The notes under the pieces are model-generated. The model was not told the DNA's origin. It ran no database searches and worked only from the letters and a program-made list of their open reading frames with translations. Shown piece by piece: positions 44,092 through 57,194 of a stretch of 64,000 bases of DNA (its first letter is position 1; each line of letters opens with the position of its first letter). Position numbers and translations under genes: made by a program. This stretch comes from Siphonodentalium dalli (Eukaryota; Mollusca; Scaphopoda; Gadilida; Siphonodentaliidae), in the NCBI GenBank assembly GCA_032622095.1, contig CP136066.1, positions 183,556,716 to 183,620,715 of the forward strand, in the 5' to 3' direction.

Positions 44092-44312
44092 GGGTTTCAC
44101 TGAGTAGCTTACGAAATCGTCAACAAGACTATCGCCCTAATTCTGCATTTTGTCAATAAGTTTTAGTGCGTGAATTGTTCTCAAATCACATAGGTATATA
44201 CTAGTTATCCTGCAGACAAAATTACTACGCATTTGAAAGTCATTTCAAAACTCTTGCTAAGAAGCCTAATTATGTCGTAAATGACGAGATTACGACACAA
44301 GCTTATGAATCA

Positions 44313-44814
44313 TTAAAGGCCCCTGAGGCCTTAGTTGTCGAAAATATTCATATTTGTTCCAATCACCGTAAACAGAAAAACATTAAAACGCATACAGTTT
44401 CGGTCATATATACCATGACCATCGCGTAAATAGCATGTTATCATAAAGACCTACTATATTTTACCTAAGCAAGAGCCTGATTGTGTTACAGAAGACAGTT
44501 CAATGCTGCTGGCTAATCACACACAAATGGCATAAACGCTCTTTATTAGTTCCATATCAGGAAGTCACCTACAAAGAACGCTCTTTTTGTTTACCATCAT
44601 AATATAAACAAACACCAGAAAAGTAACTTTTTAAGCTTTTGTTTACATAACAATGGTCAAAAATATTACAATAACATACTGTTTATGCGATATTTCTTAT
44701 TTGTATACGGACAAAGTCTGTCTACATTTTGATGTTCTTTCTGTCTGTGCCGGTTTTTGACGGGTGGAAATATATTCACAGGATACCCACCACCAAGGCC
44801 AATCGTATCTTGAA
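44313..44814 (-). mobile_element. TTAA MITE, family A, inserted in LINE
   Basis: It runs from TTAAAGGCCCCTGAGGCC to CCAATCGTATCTTGA. The right-hand TTAA has become TTGA. It separates the LINE endonuclease part from the reverse transcriptase part. It is non-coding. Confidence 0.85.
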
Positions 44815-45325
44815 GAAATTAATGTACCATTCATAGTGGAAGAAATTAAGAATTCAGTAAGCAAAATGAAAAACAACAAAGCATACGACATTGATAATGT
44901 TGTTGCAGAGTATTTGAAGAATTCCCCAGAACCAATCCTTTCATTGGTAATTGATTTAGTGTTCTATTGACATCTTGTATCATCCCAAATATCTGGTCTA
45001 TTGGCTTAATTTGCCATATCTTCAAAAACAAAGGGTCTGATGGTGATCCAGGCAAATACAGAGATATAACTCTATTGAGCTGCATTGGAAAATTATTAAC
45101 CTCTACAATTAATTTGCGACTGACAAAGTACATTGAATCGTTGGGAATAATAGGTGACGAACAAGCAGGGTTTCGAGAAGGATTTTCTACAACAGATCAT
45201 ACAGTCCTGCTTCATTCTTTAATTGACTTCTATATCCACAGAAAGAAGTGTTTGTTCATTGATTATGGAAGCATTTGATATGGTCGAATATTCTTATCGG
45301 TGGTTGAAACTTCTGTCCAATGGTC
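44815..45325 (+). pseudogene. LINE-1st copy: reverse transcriptase, part 1
   Basis: Two overlapping frames encode IVEEIKNSVSKMKNNKAYD then WSIGLICHIFKNKGSDGD, YRDITLLSCIGKL, GIIGDEQAGFREGFSTTDH, and the truncated FIDYGS, matching RT motifs 0-3 of non-LTR retrotransposons. It is interrupted at 45326 by a TTAA MITE. One frameshift near 44965 lies between the frames. The clade looks CR1/L2-like but cannot be fixed by eye. Confidence 0.82.
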
Positions 45326-45827
45326 TTAAAGGCACGTGCGGCCTTAATTGTCGAAAATATTCATATTTGTTCCAAACACCGTAAACAGAAAAACATTAAA
45401 ACGCATACAGTTCCGTTCATATATACCATGACCATCGCGTAAACAGCGTGTTATAATAAAGACCTACTATATTTTACCTAAGCAAGAGCCTGATTGTGTT
45501 ACAGAAGACAGCACAATGATACTGGCTAATCACACACAAATGGCATAAACGCTCTTTATTAGTTCCATATCAGGTATGCATCAACAAAGAACGCTCTTTA
45601 TGTTTACCATCATAATATAAACAAACACCAGAAAAGTTACTTTTTATGCTTTTGTTTACATAACAATGGTCAAAAATATGACAATAACATACTGTTTATG
45701 CGATATTTCTTATTTGTATACGGACAAAGTCTATCTACATTTTGATGTTCTTTCTGTTTGTGGCGGTTTTTGACGGGTGGAGATATTTTCACAGGATACC
45801 CACCGCCAAGGCCATTTGTGTCTGTAA
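45326..45827 (-). mobile_element. TTAA MITE, family A, inserted in LINE RT
   Basis: It starts TTAAAGGCACGTGCGGCC. Its right terminus is mutated (GTGTCTGTAA). With one copy of the target removed, the LINE reading on both sides is continuous in frame, so the insertion broke an existing RT sequence. Confidence 0.87.
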
Positions 45828-46200
45828 TGGAAATATATGCAGAATTATATATAATATTTATGATAGTGATAAGTCATGTGTTAAAAAAGGGAACTGTAAT
45901 CCCATGCATTCCGTTGTGGAATTGGTGTAAAATAGGGTGCTAATCTGTCACCTCTGCTATTTGCAGTGATGATGATGATGTGGAAGTATTTCTAAGACGT
46001 TATGGGCTCATCTATGTCGATGATACTATCATCATGACAGAAACAGGATGATATACAGAGATATTTTGATAGAGCTCACCTGTACTGTATGTATCGTATG
46101 GGGTTAGTCAGTTAATGTCAATAAAACAAAAACAGTGATTTTCAACAGGGAAAAAATTAGAAAGTGCACACATTTTCCTTTTGGCAACATGAACATTGAA
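45828..46200 (+). pseudogene. LINE-1st copy: reverse transcriptase, part 2
   Basis: GNICRIIYNIYDSDKSC then, after frameshifts, GLIYVDDTIIMTET gives the RT catalytic YxDD box near 46010-46050. Several stops and indels are present. The reading is lost after ~46150, where a repeat begins. Confidence 0.75.
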
Positions 46201-46204
46201 GTTG

Positions 46205-46645
46205 TACCGTAAACCGGGGTAACTTGAGACACCGGGGTGACTTGAGACAAAACAGGATGGTGCCATATTTCAGGCACTATAATCATTCCCTATTGTTCTT
46301 ACATTCAAATAAATCTTATTTATTCTGATGACAGGTATATTTATTTGATAATAATCTATAAATAATGAGATGCAATTGAAAAAAAATGGACCAACTGGTC
46401 TGAGAATTTCATTGATTTTTTTCCGCAAAAATTTGACCACTTGCAAACTTTCACTGCACCACATACACCATGCGGACTATATGGAGATGAATATGACCAA
46501 GACTCCAGAAATATATATCTGATGTGTCAACAGATTGTCATTTTATGTATGTAGTTACATATTTTATGCTTTCTAAGAAAAACATGATTTTCGACATACT
46601 CGGGGTGACTTGAGGCAGTCACCCGGGATATGACCCATACATGCT
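46205..46645. repeat. Repeat with GGGGTGACTTGAGAC motifs
   Basis: AAACCGGGGTAACTTGAGAC and ACCGGGGTGACTTGAGAC lie in tandem at 46211-46248, with CTCGGGGTGACTTGAGGC at about 46599. The motif is widespread in invertebrate dispersed repeats. It is inserted within the LINE remnant. Ends are not resolved. Confidence 0.5.
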
Positions 46646-46779
46646 CTATATGGCTACATGTGCTATTTAGTTGCTAACTACTACAGTATATCCTAGTTAA
46701 CGCACATTATAAGTTGCACAAGTTAAATTGAATGATACTCTACATGTAGCTGACTGACTGCAAGTACTACGATCACATG

Positions 46780-47200
46780 TTTAGGGTTAGGGCTCATGTT
46801 GAATTAGGGTTAGAGCACCATTTAGGGTCAAAGCCCATCCCATCGATCACAGGTTTAGGGTTAGGGCTCATCTGTTATGGGCAAAGCGTATCCCCTCGAT
46901 CACAGGATTAGGATATAACAGAGATACGAGTCTTGCATTGAGCCATGGATCCATAACGGAGTTACATGTCATGGAGCCATGGTGCCATAAAGCCACGAAG
47001 CAACAGCTACACGAATACAAACCTCACCGTTATGGCGCCATTACATAAACTTTCGTATGGCTCCAAGACTCGTATCTTCATTATGGAGCCATGGCTCTGA
47101 GACTCGTGGCTCCGATATGGCTCCATAGGTCCATAGCGAAGAATCGAGTCTTTGAGCAATGGCTCCATAACGAAGATACGAGCCATACATTGGTACCACA
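46780..47200. repeat. TTTAGGGTTAGGG repeats and GGCTCCAT palindromic array
   Basis: At 46780-46920 a ~80-bp unit with TTTAGGGTTAGGGCTCAT and CGATCACAGG repeats. At 46925-47195 motifs such as ATGGCTCCATAACGAAG and their complements alternate, giving overlapping small hairpins. The telomere-like phrase is only two hexamers long. It lies inside the LINE remnant. Confidence 0.6.
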
Positions 47201-47239
47201 TTCAATTTTAAAAGCCTTTTCCATAAAGCAATAGCCATC

Positions 47240-48060
47240 CAAAGTTAATCAAGCTAGAAGAGCATTTTTGCATTGACATATAGGGCCAGAAAATTGGATT
47301 TACCTATAAAAACACAATGCGAACGAACTTCGTGACATTATTATCAAACCTATCATCCTTTATGGATGTAAGATGTGGGGCTTTTGTATTGTTAATCATG
47401 TCGAGATATTCTATCGTAGATTCCTGAAATCACTATTGAGGGTTGTTAAGTCAAAACCTGACCACGCGATTTATGGAGAGCTTGGCGTTGTTCATTTATC
47501 AGTTGATATTAACGAAAAAATGTATCGTTTTGGGTATGGCTACTTCAAGGAAAACACACCGAATTATCATATTGAGTTTACATGTTATTGAGAATTATGC
47601 ATGTTAGAGGTATTTACAGTTCAAAATGGATCATAAAGTCCAAACTGTTTTTGACAATGGATTCTCTCATATACCGTTGGATGAGGATGTGTCATGTCCC
47701 AAATGAGTTATATAAACCGTATGTTCTAAATATAAAGACGTTTTTCAAAAAGAATGGTTGGTAGGGATGGATACAAGTCCCTCATGCTCCAACTATCGAG
47801 TTTTCAAATATATGCCAATTTAGATTTGAGAACTATCATTCTGATATTAATTTTTCTGACAGGCTGAACTTATGTCGCTTTCGCTGTAGGAATCACACGC
47901 TGCCAGTTACTGAAGACAGATATGTAAACACTGACAAGGCTGTCATGTGTACTTTGTGTGATGGACATAATTCAGGCGACGAATAGCACTATATTTTGTG
48001 TTGTCCATTATTCATGGATTCTCATAAACGTTATTTAGCTTTTTTTTTAATAGCAAAACA
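47240..48060 (+). pseudogene. LINE-1st copy: C-terminal part with Cys/His tail
   Basis: Frames encode RT C-terminal landmarks: LRDIIIKPIILYGCKMW-like sequence near 47330-47380, then FYRRFLKSLLRVVKSKP. Near 47870-48020 are RFRCRNHTLPV and VMCTLCDG...CCPLF, a Cys/His region typical at the end of such LINE ORF2 proteins. In-frame stops and shifts occur throughout. The sequence is cut by the family A MITE at 48088. Confidence 0.72.
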
Positions 48061-48087
48061 ACTTTAGAAATATCATGTTGCATGCTT

Positions 48088-48589
48088 TTAAAGATACGAT
48101 TGGCCTTGGCGGTAGGTATCCTGTGAAAATATTTCCACCCGTCAAAAACCGCCACAAACAGAAAGAACATCAAAATATAGATAGACTTTGTCCGTATACA
48201 AATAAGAAATATCGCATAAACAGTATGTTATTGTCATATGTTTGACCATTGTTATGTAAACAAAAGCTTAAAAAGTTACTTTTCTGGTGTTTGTTTATAT
48301 TATGATGGTAAACATAAAGAGCGTTCTTTGTTGGTGAATTCCTGATATGGAACTAATAAAGAGCGTTTATGCCATTTGTGTGTGATTAGCCAGTAGGATT
48401 GTGCTGTCTTCTGTAACACAATCAGGCTCTTGCTTAGGTAAAATATGGTAGATCTTTATGATAACATGCTATTTACGCGATGGTCATGGTATATATGAAC
48501 GAAACTGTATGCGTTTTAATGTTTTTCTGTTTACGGTGATTGGAACAAATATGAATATTTTCGACAACGAAGGCCTCACGTGCCTTTAA
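48088..48589 (+). mobile_element. TTAA MITE, family A, full length (identical to 21320-21821)
   Basis: It runs from TTAAAGATACGATTGGCC to GGCCTCACGTGCCTTTAA, 502 bp, and by eye is base-for-base the same as 21320-21821, while other copies differ by many bases. This implies recent transposition from the same source or gene conversion. It lies at the 3' end of the LINE remnant. Confidence 0.9.
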
Positions 48590-50202
48590 TCGGTTGTCCT
48601 TTATTATAAAGTTACTATTTTAAGAAGTGAAGCTAGCTTGGTTTATAGAGAAAGATCATGTATGGTATTACTTGACATAGAATGTTTTACATTACGTCCT
48701 ATGAAGGTTGGATTTTTATCTTATGGGAAGTATCTTTTGGTTGTGAATTGGAGTAAGAGATTGACATTGTATGCTTTCCTCATTATAGTCATATTATGTG
48801 ATATTTATGTGCTTGTGTGAGAATCTGTATTATTATGTAAATGGTTTATCAGTCTGTCATCTGTTGACACGTCAGTCCACTTCATCTCCGGGTGATCACT
48901 TTAATTTTGGTTAATGATAATGAATCGTCTATGACTGAAAATATCTTACTAAACATTTAAATTGTGACTCAGTCTGATTATTTTGTCTAGAGCAATTGGT
49001 ATATTTTTACTTAGAGAATACAATTTTCTCGGTTTCCGGATAACTACAGTTATTATTGCATGCTTTATCACCACCTATGCTTTTTTACTGAATGGATTCT
49101 CTCATAACAATTCTAAGAATATACATTGGAAAGTTAGATTCGACATTAATTGTAGAGATGTTGAAATAATGTGAACGGATGACGTGCATATGAACCACCA
49201 CAAGATGTCTAGATGGATTTCCCGTCCCTTCACTTGTTGGGATGCGGGTTCGGTAAACATTCTTAGCTGTTTATTGAACTTATTGTATGGTCCTCCGTAT
49301 GGGTGGCGATGTCCAGTAATTACTGAGGTAGTATCCAGTTAGAAAATGGTTTACTCAATTGGTATATGACTGAATTTGCGCGAAATACATATATATGTCA
49401 AGTATACGAATCACATGAATCCGGGAGCGGTCCGATTTTTGTCAGAGTTATGGGCCTTTTATTTTTACAAAGAAAGATTTAGTTTTCGTGGTTTAAGGTC
49501 GATAACTCAAATTAGAGTAGTGTGATCAGCACTTAACCAATGAGATTTTCCTTAGTTATGTGGCTTTTATATGGATTTTACTTGAATATTTTACTTGATA
49601 CTTTTTTCGAATTCAATTCGAAACAAATTCGAAACAAATGTATGTGTTTATTCGGTCATGGCGATGTTCTTGTTATCCATGAAATTATTGCGAGGGATAT
49701 TCCTCAAACTGCTTCTACTTCCATTACACACATTTAGTAGTCTTAGAAGTTAGAAATTGAATTTAAATATATTCTCCATTAACTTTTCACATCTCTTATA
49801 CAAACTTCCAGATAAATCAATTGTAACTAATTCCATGGAAACAACTATATCTAAATGAAACAATCTCTTATGGTGCACTTTATTTTAAGCCAATAAATTA
49901 AAGCTGCAAAACTGTACAATTTAGCTGTATACATGTATATATCCACCAGAAGCTATCTAGGGTTCTCGGAGATGGATTCGAATTATAAATAGAAGGAATA
50001 AATCCCAATGGCTTGATTTAGTATATATATATATTAATATATTTATCTTTTTACTTGCTGGAGTTGCACTCATGCACTCTTCTTTTAAGTAATAGTATTT
50101 AATTATTGTTTTTGTCTTTCATTACTTGACTCTTTGTTATTTATTTTTACAAACATTGTTTATACCACTGCATACGTGTAATCATTATTTTCTCAATTCA
50201 AA
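48590..50202. other. No gene recognised; possibly LINE 3' UTR at the start
   Basis: Only frames under 66 codons occur. The first few hundred bases may be the 3' part of the LINE interrupted at 48088, but no defining motif was seen. Short AT-rich simple runs occur near 50020. Confidence 0.35.
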
Positions 50203-50302
50203 GCATATAGTGACATTCGCGGTGTGTCGGGGGGGGGGGTAATGCTTTATCATCTTCTCCCCGTTAGTGGCCATCACACCCGCTGCGAGTGCCGCTATAT
50301 GC
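50203..50302. repeat. 100-bp hairpin with GCATATAG ends
   Basis: GCATATAGTGACATTCGCGG pairs with CCGCTGCGAGTGCCGCTATA-type sequence ending TATGC. A G10-like run lies in the loop side at 50230. GTGCCGCTATATG is also found at 25772-25790. Confidence 0.6.
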
Positions 50303-50867
50303 ATTGATGAATCACTCACCCAATTAGGCACTCTATGAGATGGAAATAAGTTAACATTTGAAAATTATCCTTATTTGACGTTCTCAAATCATCAGATTAT
50401 TTGAACTCCCGCAGTCAGTCTAAACATAACTATTTTAAAAGGCATTTTGAAAAATTGTCTGCCAACTTCGAAAAGTGCGAATGAAGTTTAGTTTAACTCC
50501 AGTCATAAATTCATTTTCATTATAATTACCATGTTATTTGAATCGTTCATAGAGAACATGAGTGTACTTTTGCACTCATTCATGGCTCAAATTCATTCAT
50601 TTGTTGCAAATATTATGTTGAGTATAAAAGGAGATGGTCCCATAAATTGCCGGATTTAGTATACAGTCCACTATTAAAGTAATGTGTCCAACACTGGAAG
50701 CAATCGGCCTCATCCTCCGTTCGTCATGCCACTGCCTTGGACTTTGACTAAAGTCGTGTATAATTATATATATAGATCTAGCCTTATTCTTATTAATCAC
50801 AATCGCAGTTGCCATTACCATTTCATTTAGTAGCACCTCCATCTAATGCAAAACATTGTGAGGTCTA
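50303..50867. other. No gene recognised
   Basis: Short frames only; nothing recognisable. Confidence 0.4.
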
Positions 50868-51025
50868 CGTGTCATACGAACATTAAAGTGTGCAATGTTT
50901 GGTCTACGGGGCATGTGAACTAAAAATTGTACGTTGTGTCCTACGGGGCATATACATTTTAAAATGAGCGCTGTGTGGTCCACGGGGCATATGGACATTA
51001 AAGTGTGCGTTGTGTGGTATACAGG
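50868..51025 (+). repeat. ~40-bp tandem repeat, four units
   Basis: Each unit carries ACATTAAAGTGTGCGTTGTG and GGTCTACGGGGCATAT with differences. Single diverged copies occur at 51965-52022 and 57957-57990, on either side of the second LINE remnant, so that LINE may have inserted into this repeat. Confidence 0.75.
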
Positions 51026-51498
51026 GTGCCAACATCGTGCAGGGATTATCTCCCTTGATGACTCGATAAGACCGCTGCTATCGGCGACATTTTACCCACC
51101 ACATTTGTTGACTTTCCGCGATATTAATATATATACATGTATTAAGCGAACGTGAAGCAGATGTTGCCCTTTTCAATCACACACAGTATCGAACATAATT
51201 TGTGTAATGTCGTACTTTAATTAAGTTTGGAGTCCCACTAGAACCAAAGAACTATATCGCGAAACGGTGTGCTTAGGTTCTCCGACTAATTTGTCAAAAC
51301 AGAAGTCTAAACGCACATGGACGACAACATTCATGGCAAACATCAGTCAAGTCAAACATTCGAGTTATAATATGCTTCCATTGTGTTGAGTAGCGTGCGA
51401 CAATCGTCAACAAAAATGCCGCCCTAATTCACCATTATGTCAATAAGTTTTAACCCTTTCATGACGGGAGCTGCGCTGGTGCAACATTAATGATCATG
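51026..51498. other. No gene recognised; dispersed repeat fragments
   Basis: 51059-51130 (GACTCGATAAGACCGC, GGCGACATTTTACC) resembles 7818-7900. 51400-51445 resembles the sequence flanking the twin-hairpin elements (CGTCAACA, GCCGCCCTAATTC). Confidence 0.45.
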
Positions 51499-51773
51499 TG
51501 CCAATGCATTATCCTATATATGCAATTTTTTTCTTTTTTTTTTCTTATATTCTTTAACAGTTTTATTATTTTTATAATTTTCTCTTACATTATTTTGCAA
51601 TTTTATATTATTCTATCATTTTTTGTTACATTCCTTATAAATTTTTATATATTTTCTTACATTTTTTAACAATTATAAAAAAATAATATAAAAATTTGTT
51701 AGGCCAATGCATACTCTAATATATGCGAGGCGACCTATGGTCGACTCGCATATATAAGATAATGCATTGGCAC
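51499..51773. mobile_element. Twin-hairpin element, long-spacer variant (copy 5)
   Basis: A half hairpin (CCAATGCATTATCCTATATA) lies at 51501-51530 and a full hairpin with GCGAGGCGACCTATGGTCGA at 51702-51771, separated by T-rich ~35-bp repeats. The flanks match those of the copy at 43738-44091. Confidence 0.75.
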
Positions 51774-51979
51774 AGGGCTTCACTGAGTAGCTTGCGAAAA
51801 TCGTCAGCAAGACTACCGCCCTAATACTCCATTTTGTCAATAAGTTTTAGTGCGGGAATTGTTCTCAAAGCACAGAGAAAATTTGACTTTGAGCGATCGG
51901 TTTCGCCATTTTGGCTGGGAAACCCCGCGTTAAACACAAAAAACCACAGACTAGTACCCATGTATATGAACTATGAAGT

Positions 51980-53297
51980 GTGCGTTGTGTGGTCTCCGGA
52001 GGTTATGAAGTGTTGTCTACGGGGGAAAATGATAGCTCCGATAATTTAAATCCAGATGAAACTGTTGAATATATTGAACAGTTACTAGGTCCAAGAGTAA
52101 AAAGTCCACCAAATGAAGTATTACCACTATTAAGTGTTACTCATCAGCGACAAACCCATGGCGTCCACGTAATTATTAAATGCTTTAAAACAGCTATAAA
52201 AAAATATAAGAAATTGACAGGATCAGACAACATTTCGAATGAATTATTGAAGGCAATTGTCCCACATATTATTTGTGACGTTACAAAGCTTCTCAATCAT
52301 ATTTTAGAATCAGGGTACTATCTCAGATCTTCGAGTGCATTCATCACAAATACACTGCACAAAAAAGGCGACAGGCATGATCCAAATAAGCATTTGACTC
52401 AGTAGATAGGTCGATACTATTTGACAAACTGAAAAGGATTGGAATTCACTGGAAACTTTTGAGGATTGTATCTTCGTTATACGCCTCCAGTTATTATTCA
52501 GTCAAAACGTCTGCCGGTATTGGCCCCTCAATTCTATCAACCACAGGTGTTAGACAAGGGTATTCCTTGTCACCGACACTGTTCAAATGTTTTCATAGAT
52601 GATATAAGTTAATTTTTTGACAGACAGTGTGACCCAGTCCATGTGAATGGATGCTCACTAAATCATCTCCTTTTTGCAGATGATTTGGCAATGTGCTCGA
52701 AATCAACAACAGGTTTACAAATATGTATTAAACAATTAGAAGAATAGGCAATAAATAATCATCTTCAAATACATTATGAAAAAACAAAATGCATGAACTT
52801 TCGACAACGTAAAGTTAAAACAGATGCTTTATACCATATTGGCGATATACAAATGGAAATGGCAGACGCGTATAAATACTTAGGCGTTACATTACGTTCT
52901 ACTGGGAGGATGAAAACACACAGGAAAACATAACTTCAAAAGCAATCAAAGCTATGTATTTCTCAACAAATTCAATAAAGTCACGTATAAACTTAACTCT
53001 AAGTACAAAATGTAAGTTATTCGATAAACTTATTAAACCCATTATGTTATATGGTTGTGAAGTTTTGACAACCGATCTAAATTTTCGTTGTACTGATAAC
53101 AATCCATGTGAACAAGCACATCTGAAATTCTGTAAACGAATATTTGTTTTAAATTCGAAAGCATCTAACCATGCTTCTAGAACCGAGCTAGGTCGGTTCC
53201 CCAATAACCAGTGACGCGATTGTTCAGCTTTTCAAATATATGAGTAGAACTTCGCAAATAAAAGATGCAGGTATGCGTACTGATTCATTATCTGAAT
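51980..53297 (+). pseudogene. LINE-2nd copy: reverse transcriptase remnant
   Basis: Frames encode KLTGSDNISNELLKAIV (RT 1), SAFITNTLHKKGDRHDPNK (RT 2), then after a deletion FDSVDRSILFDKLKRIG (RT 3), IGPSILSTTGVRQGYSLSPT (RT 4), HLLFADDLAMCSK with the catalytic FADD box (RT 5) near 52670, YKYLGVTLRSTGR (RT 7) and KPIMLYGCEVL. The junction near 52397 joins motif 2 to motif 3 and has lost about 40 codons. Stops and shifts confirm decay. It is 5' truncated near 52040, as is usual for LINEs. At 53298 the coding sequence enters a 23-bp satellite and resumes at 57195. Confidence 0.83.
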
Positions 53298-56200
53298 CAC
53301 TAAGTATATACATCACCCAACACTAAGTATACACATCACCCAACACTAAGTATATACATCACCCAACACTAAGTATATACATCACCCAACACTAAGTATA
53401 TACATCACCCAACACTAAGTATATACATCACCCAACACTAAGTATATACATCACCAACACTAAGTATATACATCACCCAAAACTAAGTATATACATCACC
53501 CAACACTAAGTATACACATCACCAACACTAAGTATATACATCACCCAACACTAAGTATACACATCGCCCAATACTAAGTATACACATCACCAACACTAAG
53601 TAAATACATCACCCAACACTAAGTATATACATCACCCAACACTAAGTATATACATCACCCAACACTAAGTATATACATCACCCAACACTAAGTATATACA
53701 TCGCCCAATACTAAGTATACACATCACCAACACTAAGTATATACATCACCCAACAGTAAGTATATACATCACCCAACACTAAGTATATACATCACCCAAC
53801 ACTAAGTATATACATCACCAACACTAAGTATATACATCACCCAACACTAAGTATATACATCACACAACACTAAGTATATACATCACCCAACACTAAGTAT
53901 ATACATCACCCAACACTAAGTATATACATCACCCAACACTAAGTATATACATCACCCAACACTAAGTATATACATCGCCCAACACTAAGTATAGACATCA
54001 CCCAACACTAAGTATATACATCGCCCAACACTAAGTATATACATCACCCAACACTAAGTATATACATCACCCAACACTAAGTATACACATCACCCAACAC
54101 TAAGTATACACATCACCCAACATTAAGAATACACATCACCCAACACTAAGTATACACATCACCCAACACTAAGTATACACATCACCCAACACTAAGTATA
54201 CACATCACCCAACACTAAGTATACACATCACCCAACACTAAGTATATACATCACCCAACACTAAGTATATACACCACACAACACTATGTATATACATCAC
54301 CCAACACTAAGTATATACATCACCCAACACTAAGTATATACATCACCCAACACTAAGTATATACATCACCCAACAATAAGTATACACATCACCAACACTA
54401 AGTATATACATCACCCAACACTAAGTATATACATCGCCCAATACTAAGTATACACATCACCAACACTAAGTATATGCATCACCCAACACTAAGTATATAC
54501 ATCACCCAACACTAAGTATATACATCACCCAACACTAAGTATATACATCGCCCAACACTAATTATATACATCACCAACACTAAGTATATACATCGCCCAA
54601 CACTAAGTATATACATCACCCAACACTAAGTATATACATCACCCAACACTAAGTATATACATCACCCAACACTAAGTATATACATCGCCCAACACTAAGT
54701 ATATACATCACCCAACACTAAGTATATACATCACCCAACACTAAGTATATACATCGTCCAACACTAAGTATATACATCACCCAACACTAAGTATATACAT
54801 CACCAACACTAAGTATATACATCACCCAACACTAAGTATATACATTACCCAACACTATGTATATACATCACCCAACACAAAGTATATACATCACCCAACA
54901 CTAAGTATATACATCACCCAACACTAAGTATATACATCACCCAACACTAAGTATATACATCACCCAACACTAAGTATATACATCACCCAACACTAAGTAT
55001 ATACATCACCCAACACTAAGTATATACATCACCCAACACTAAGTATATACATCACCCAACACTAAGTGTATACATCACCCAACACTAAGTGTACACATCA
55101 CCAACACTAAGTATATACATCACCCAACACTAAGTATATACATCACCCAACACTAAGTATATACATCACCCAACACTAAGTATATACATCACCCAACACT
55201 AAGTATATACATCACCCAACACTAAGTATATACATCACCCAACACTAAGTATATACATCGCCCAACACTAAGTATATACATCGCCCAACACTAAGTATAT
55301 ACATCGTCCAATACTAAGTATATACATCACCCAACACTAAGTATATACATCACCCAACACTAAGTATATACATCACCCAACACTAAGTATATACATCACC
55401 CAACACTAAGTATATACATCACCCAACACTAAGTATATACATCACCCAACACTAAGTATATACATCACACAACACTAAGTATATACATCACCCAACACTA
55501 AGTATATACATCACCCAACACTAAGTATATACATCACCCAACACTAAGTATATACATCACCCAACACTAAGTATATACATAACCCAACACTAAGTATATA
55601 CATCACTCAACTCTAAGTATATACATCACCAAACACTAAGAATATACATCACCCTACACTAAGTATATACATCACCCAACACTAAGTATATACATCACCC
55701 AACACTAAGTATATTCATCACCCAACACTAAGTATATTCATCACCCAACACTAAGTATATACATCACCAACACTAAGTATATACATCGCCCAACACTAAG
55801 TATGTACATCACCCAACACTAAGTATATACATCACCCAACACTAAGTATATACATCGCCCAACACTAAGTATATACATCACCCAACACTAAGTATATACA
55901 TCACCCAACACTAAGTATATACATCGTCCAACACTAAGTATATACATCACCCAACACTAAGGATATACATAACCAACACTAAGTATATACATCACCAACA
56001 CTAAGTATATACATCACCCAACACTAAGTATATACATCACCCAACACAAAGTATATACATCACCCTACACTAATTATATACATCACCCAACACTAAGTAT
56101 ATACATCACCCAACACTAATTATATACATCACCCAACACTAAGTATATACATCACCCAACACTAAGTATATACATCACCCAACACTAAGTAAATACATCA

Positions 56201-57194
56201 CCCAACACTAAGTATATACATCACCCAACACTAAGTATATACATCACCCAACACTAAGTGTATACATCACCCAACACTAAGTATACACATCACCAACACT
56301 AAGTATATACATCACCCAACACTAAGTATATACATCACCAACACTAAGTATATACATCACCCAACACTAAGTATATACATCACCCAACACTAAGTATATA
56401 CATCACCCAACACAAAGTATATACATCACCCTACACTAATTATATACATCACCCAACACTAAGTAAATACATCACCCAACACTAAGTATATACATCACCC
56501 AACACTAAGTATATATATCACCCAACACTAAGTGTATACATCACCCAACACTAAGTATACACATCACCAACACTAAGTGTATACATCACCCAACACTAAG
56601 TATATACATCACCAACACTAAGTATATACATCACCCAACACTAAGTATATACATCACCCAACACTAAGTATATACATCACCCAACACTAAGTATATACAT
56701 CACCCAACACTAAGTATATACATCGCCCAACACTAAGTATATACATCGTCCAATACTAAGTATATACATCACCCAACACTAAGTATATACATCACCCAAC
56801 ACTAAGTATATACATCACCCAACACTAAGTATATACATCACCCAACACTAAGTATATACATCACCCAACACTAAGTATATACATCACCAACACTAAGTAT
56901 ATACATCACCCAACACTAAGTATATACATCACACAACACTAAGTATATACATCACCCAACACTAAGTATATACATCACCAACACTAAGTATATACATCAC
57001 CCAACTCTAAGTACATGTATATACATCACCCAACACTAAGAATATACATCACCCTACACTAAGTATATACGTCACCCAACACTAAGTATATACATCACCC
57101 AACACTAAGTATATTCATCACACAACACTAAGTATATACATCACCCAACACTAAGTATATACATCACCCAACACTAAGTATATACATCACCCAA
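53298..57194 (+). repeat. 23-bp satellite, ~170 units, derived from LINE coding DNA
   Basis: The unit CACTAAGTATATACATCACC plus CAA repeats for ~3.9 kb. Common variants are ACACATC for ATACATC, CGCCC for ACCCC, and 21-nt units lacking CC. The first unit follows GAATCA and the last precedes CATTTGGATGC. One unit alone would join the flanks in the LINE reading frame (SLSIYITQHL), so the array is a tandem amplification of LINE coding sequence. All three forward frames contain stops, so it is non-coding. Higher-order blocks with shared variants appear (for example TCGCCCAATACTAAG). Confidence 0.95.

Noticed and set aside
46790-46870. Interstitial telomere
   Set aside because: TTAGGG appears only as two adjacent hexamers inside a longer ~80-bp repeat.
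53298-57194. CRISPR-like array
   Set aside because: Units are contiguous 23-mers without spacers in eukaryotic DNA; this is a satellite.
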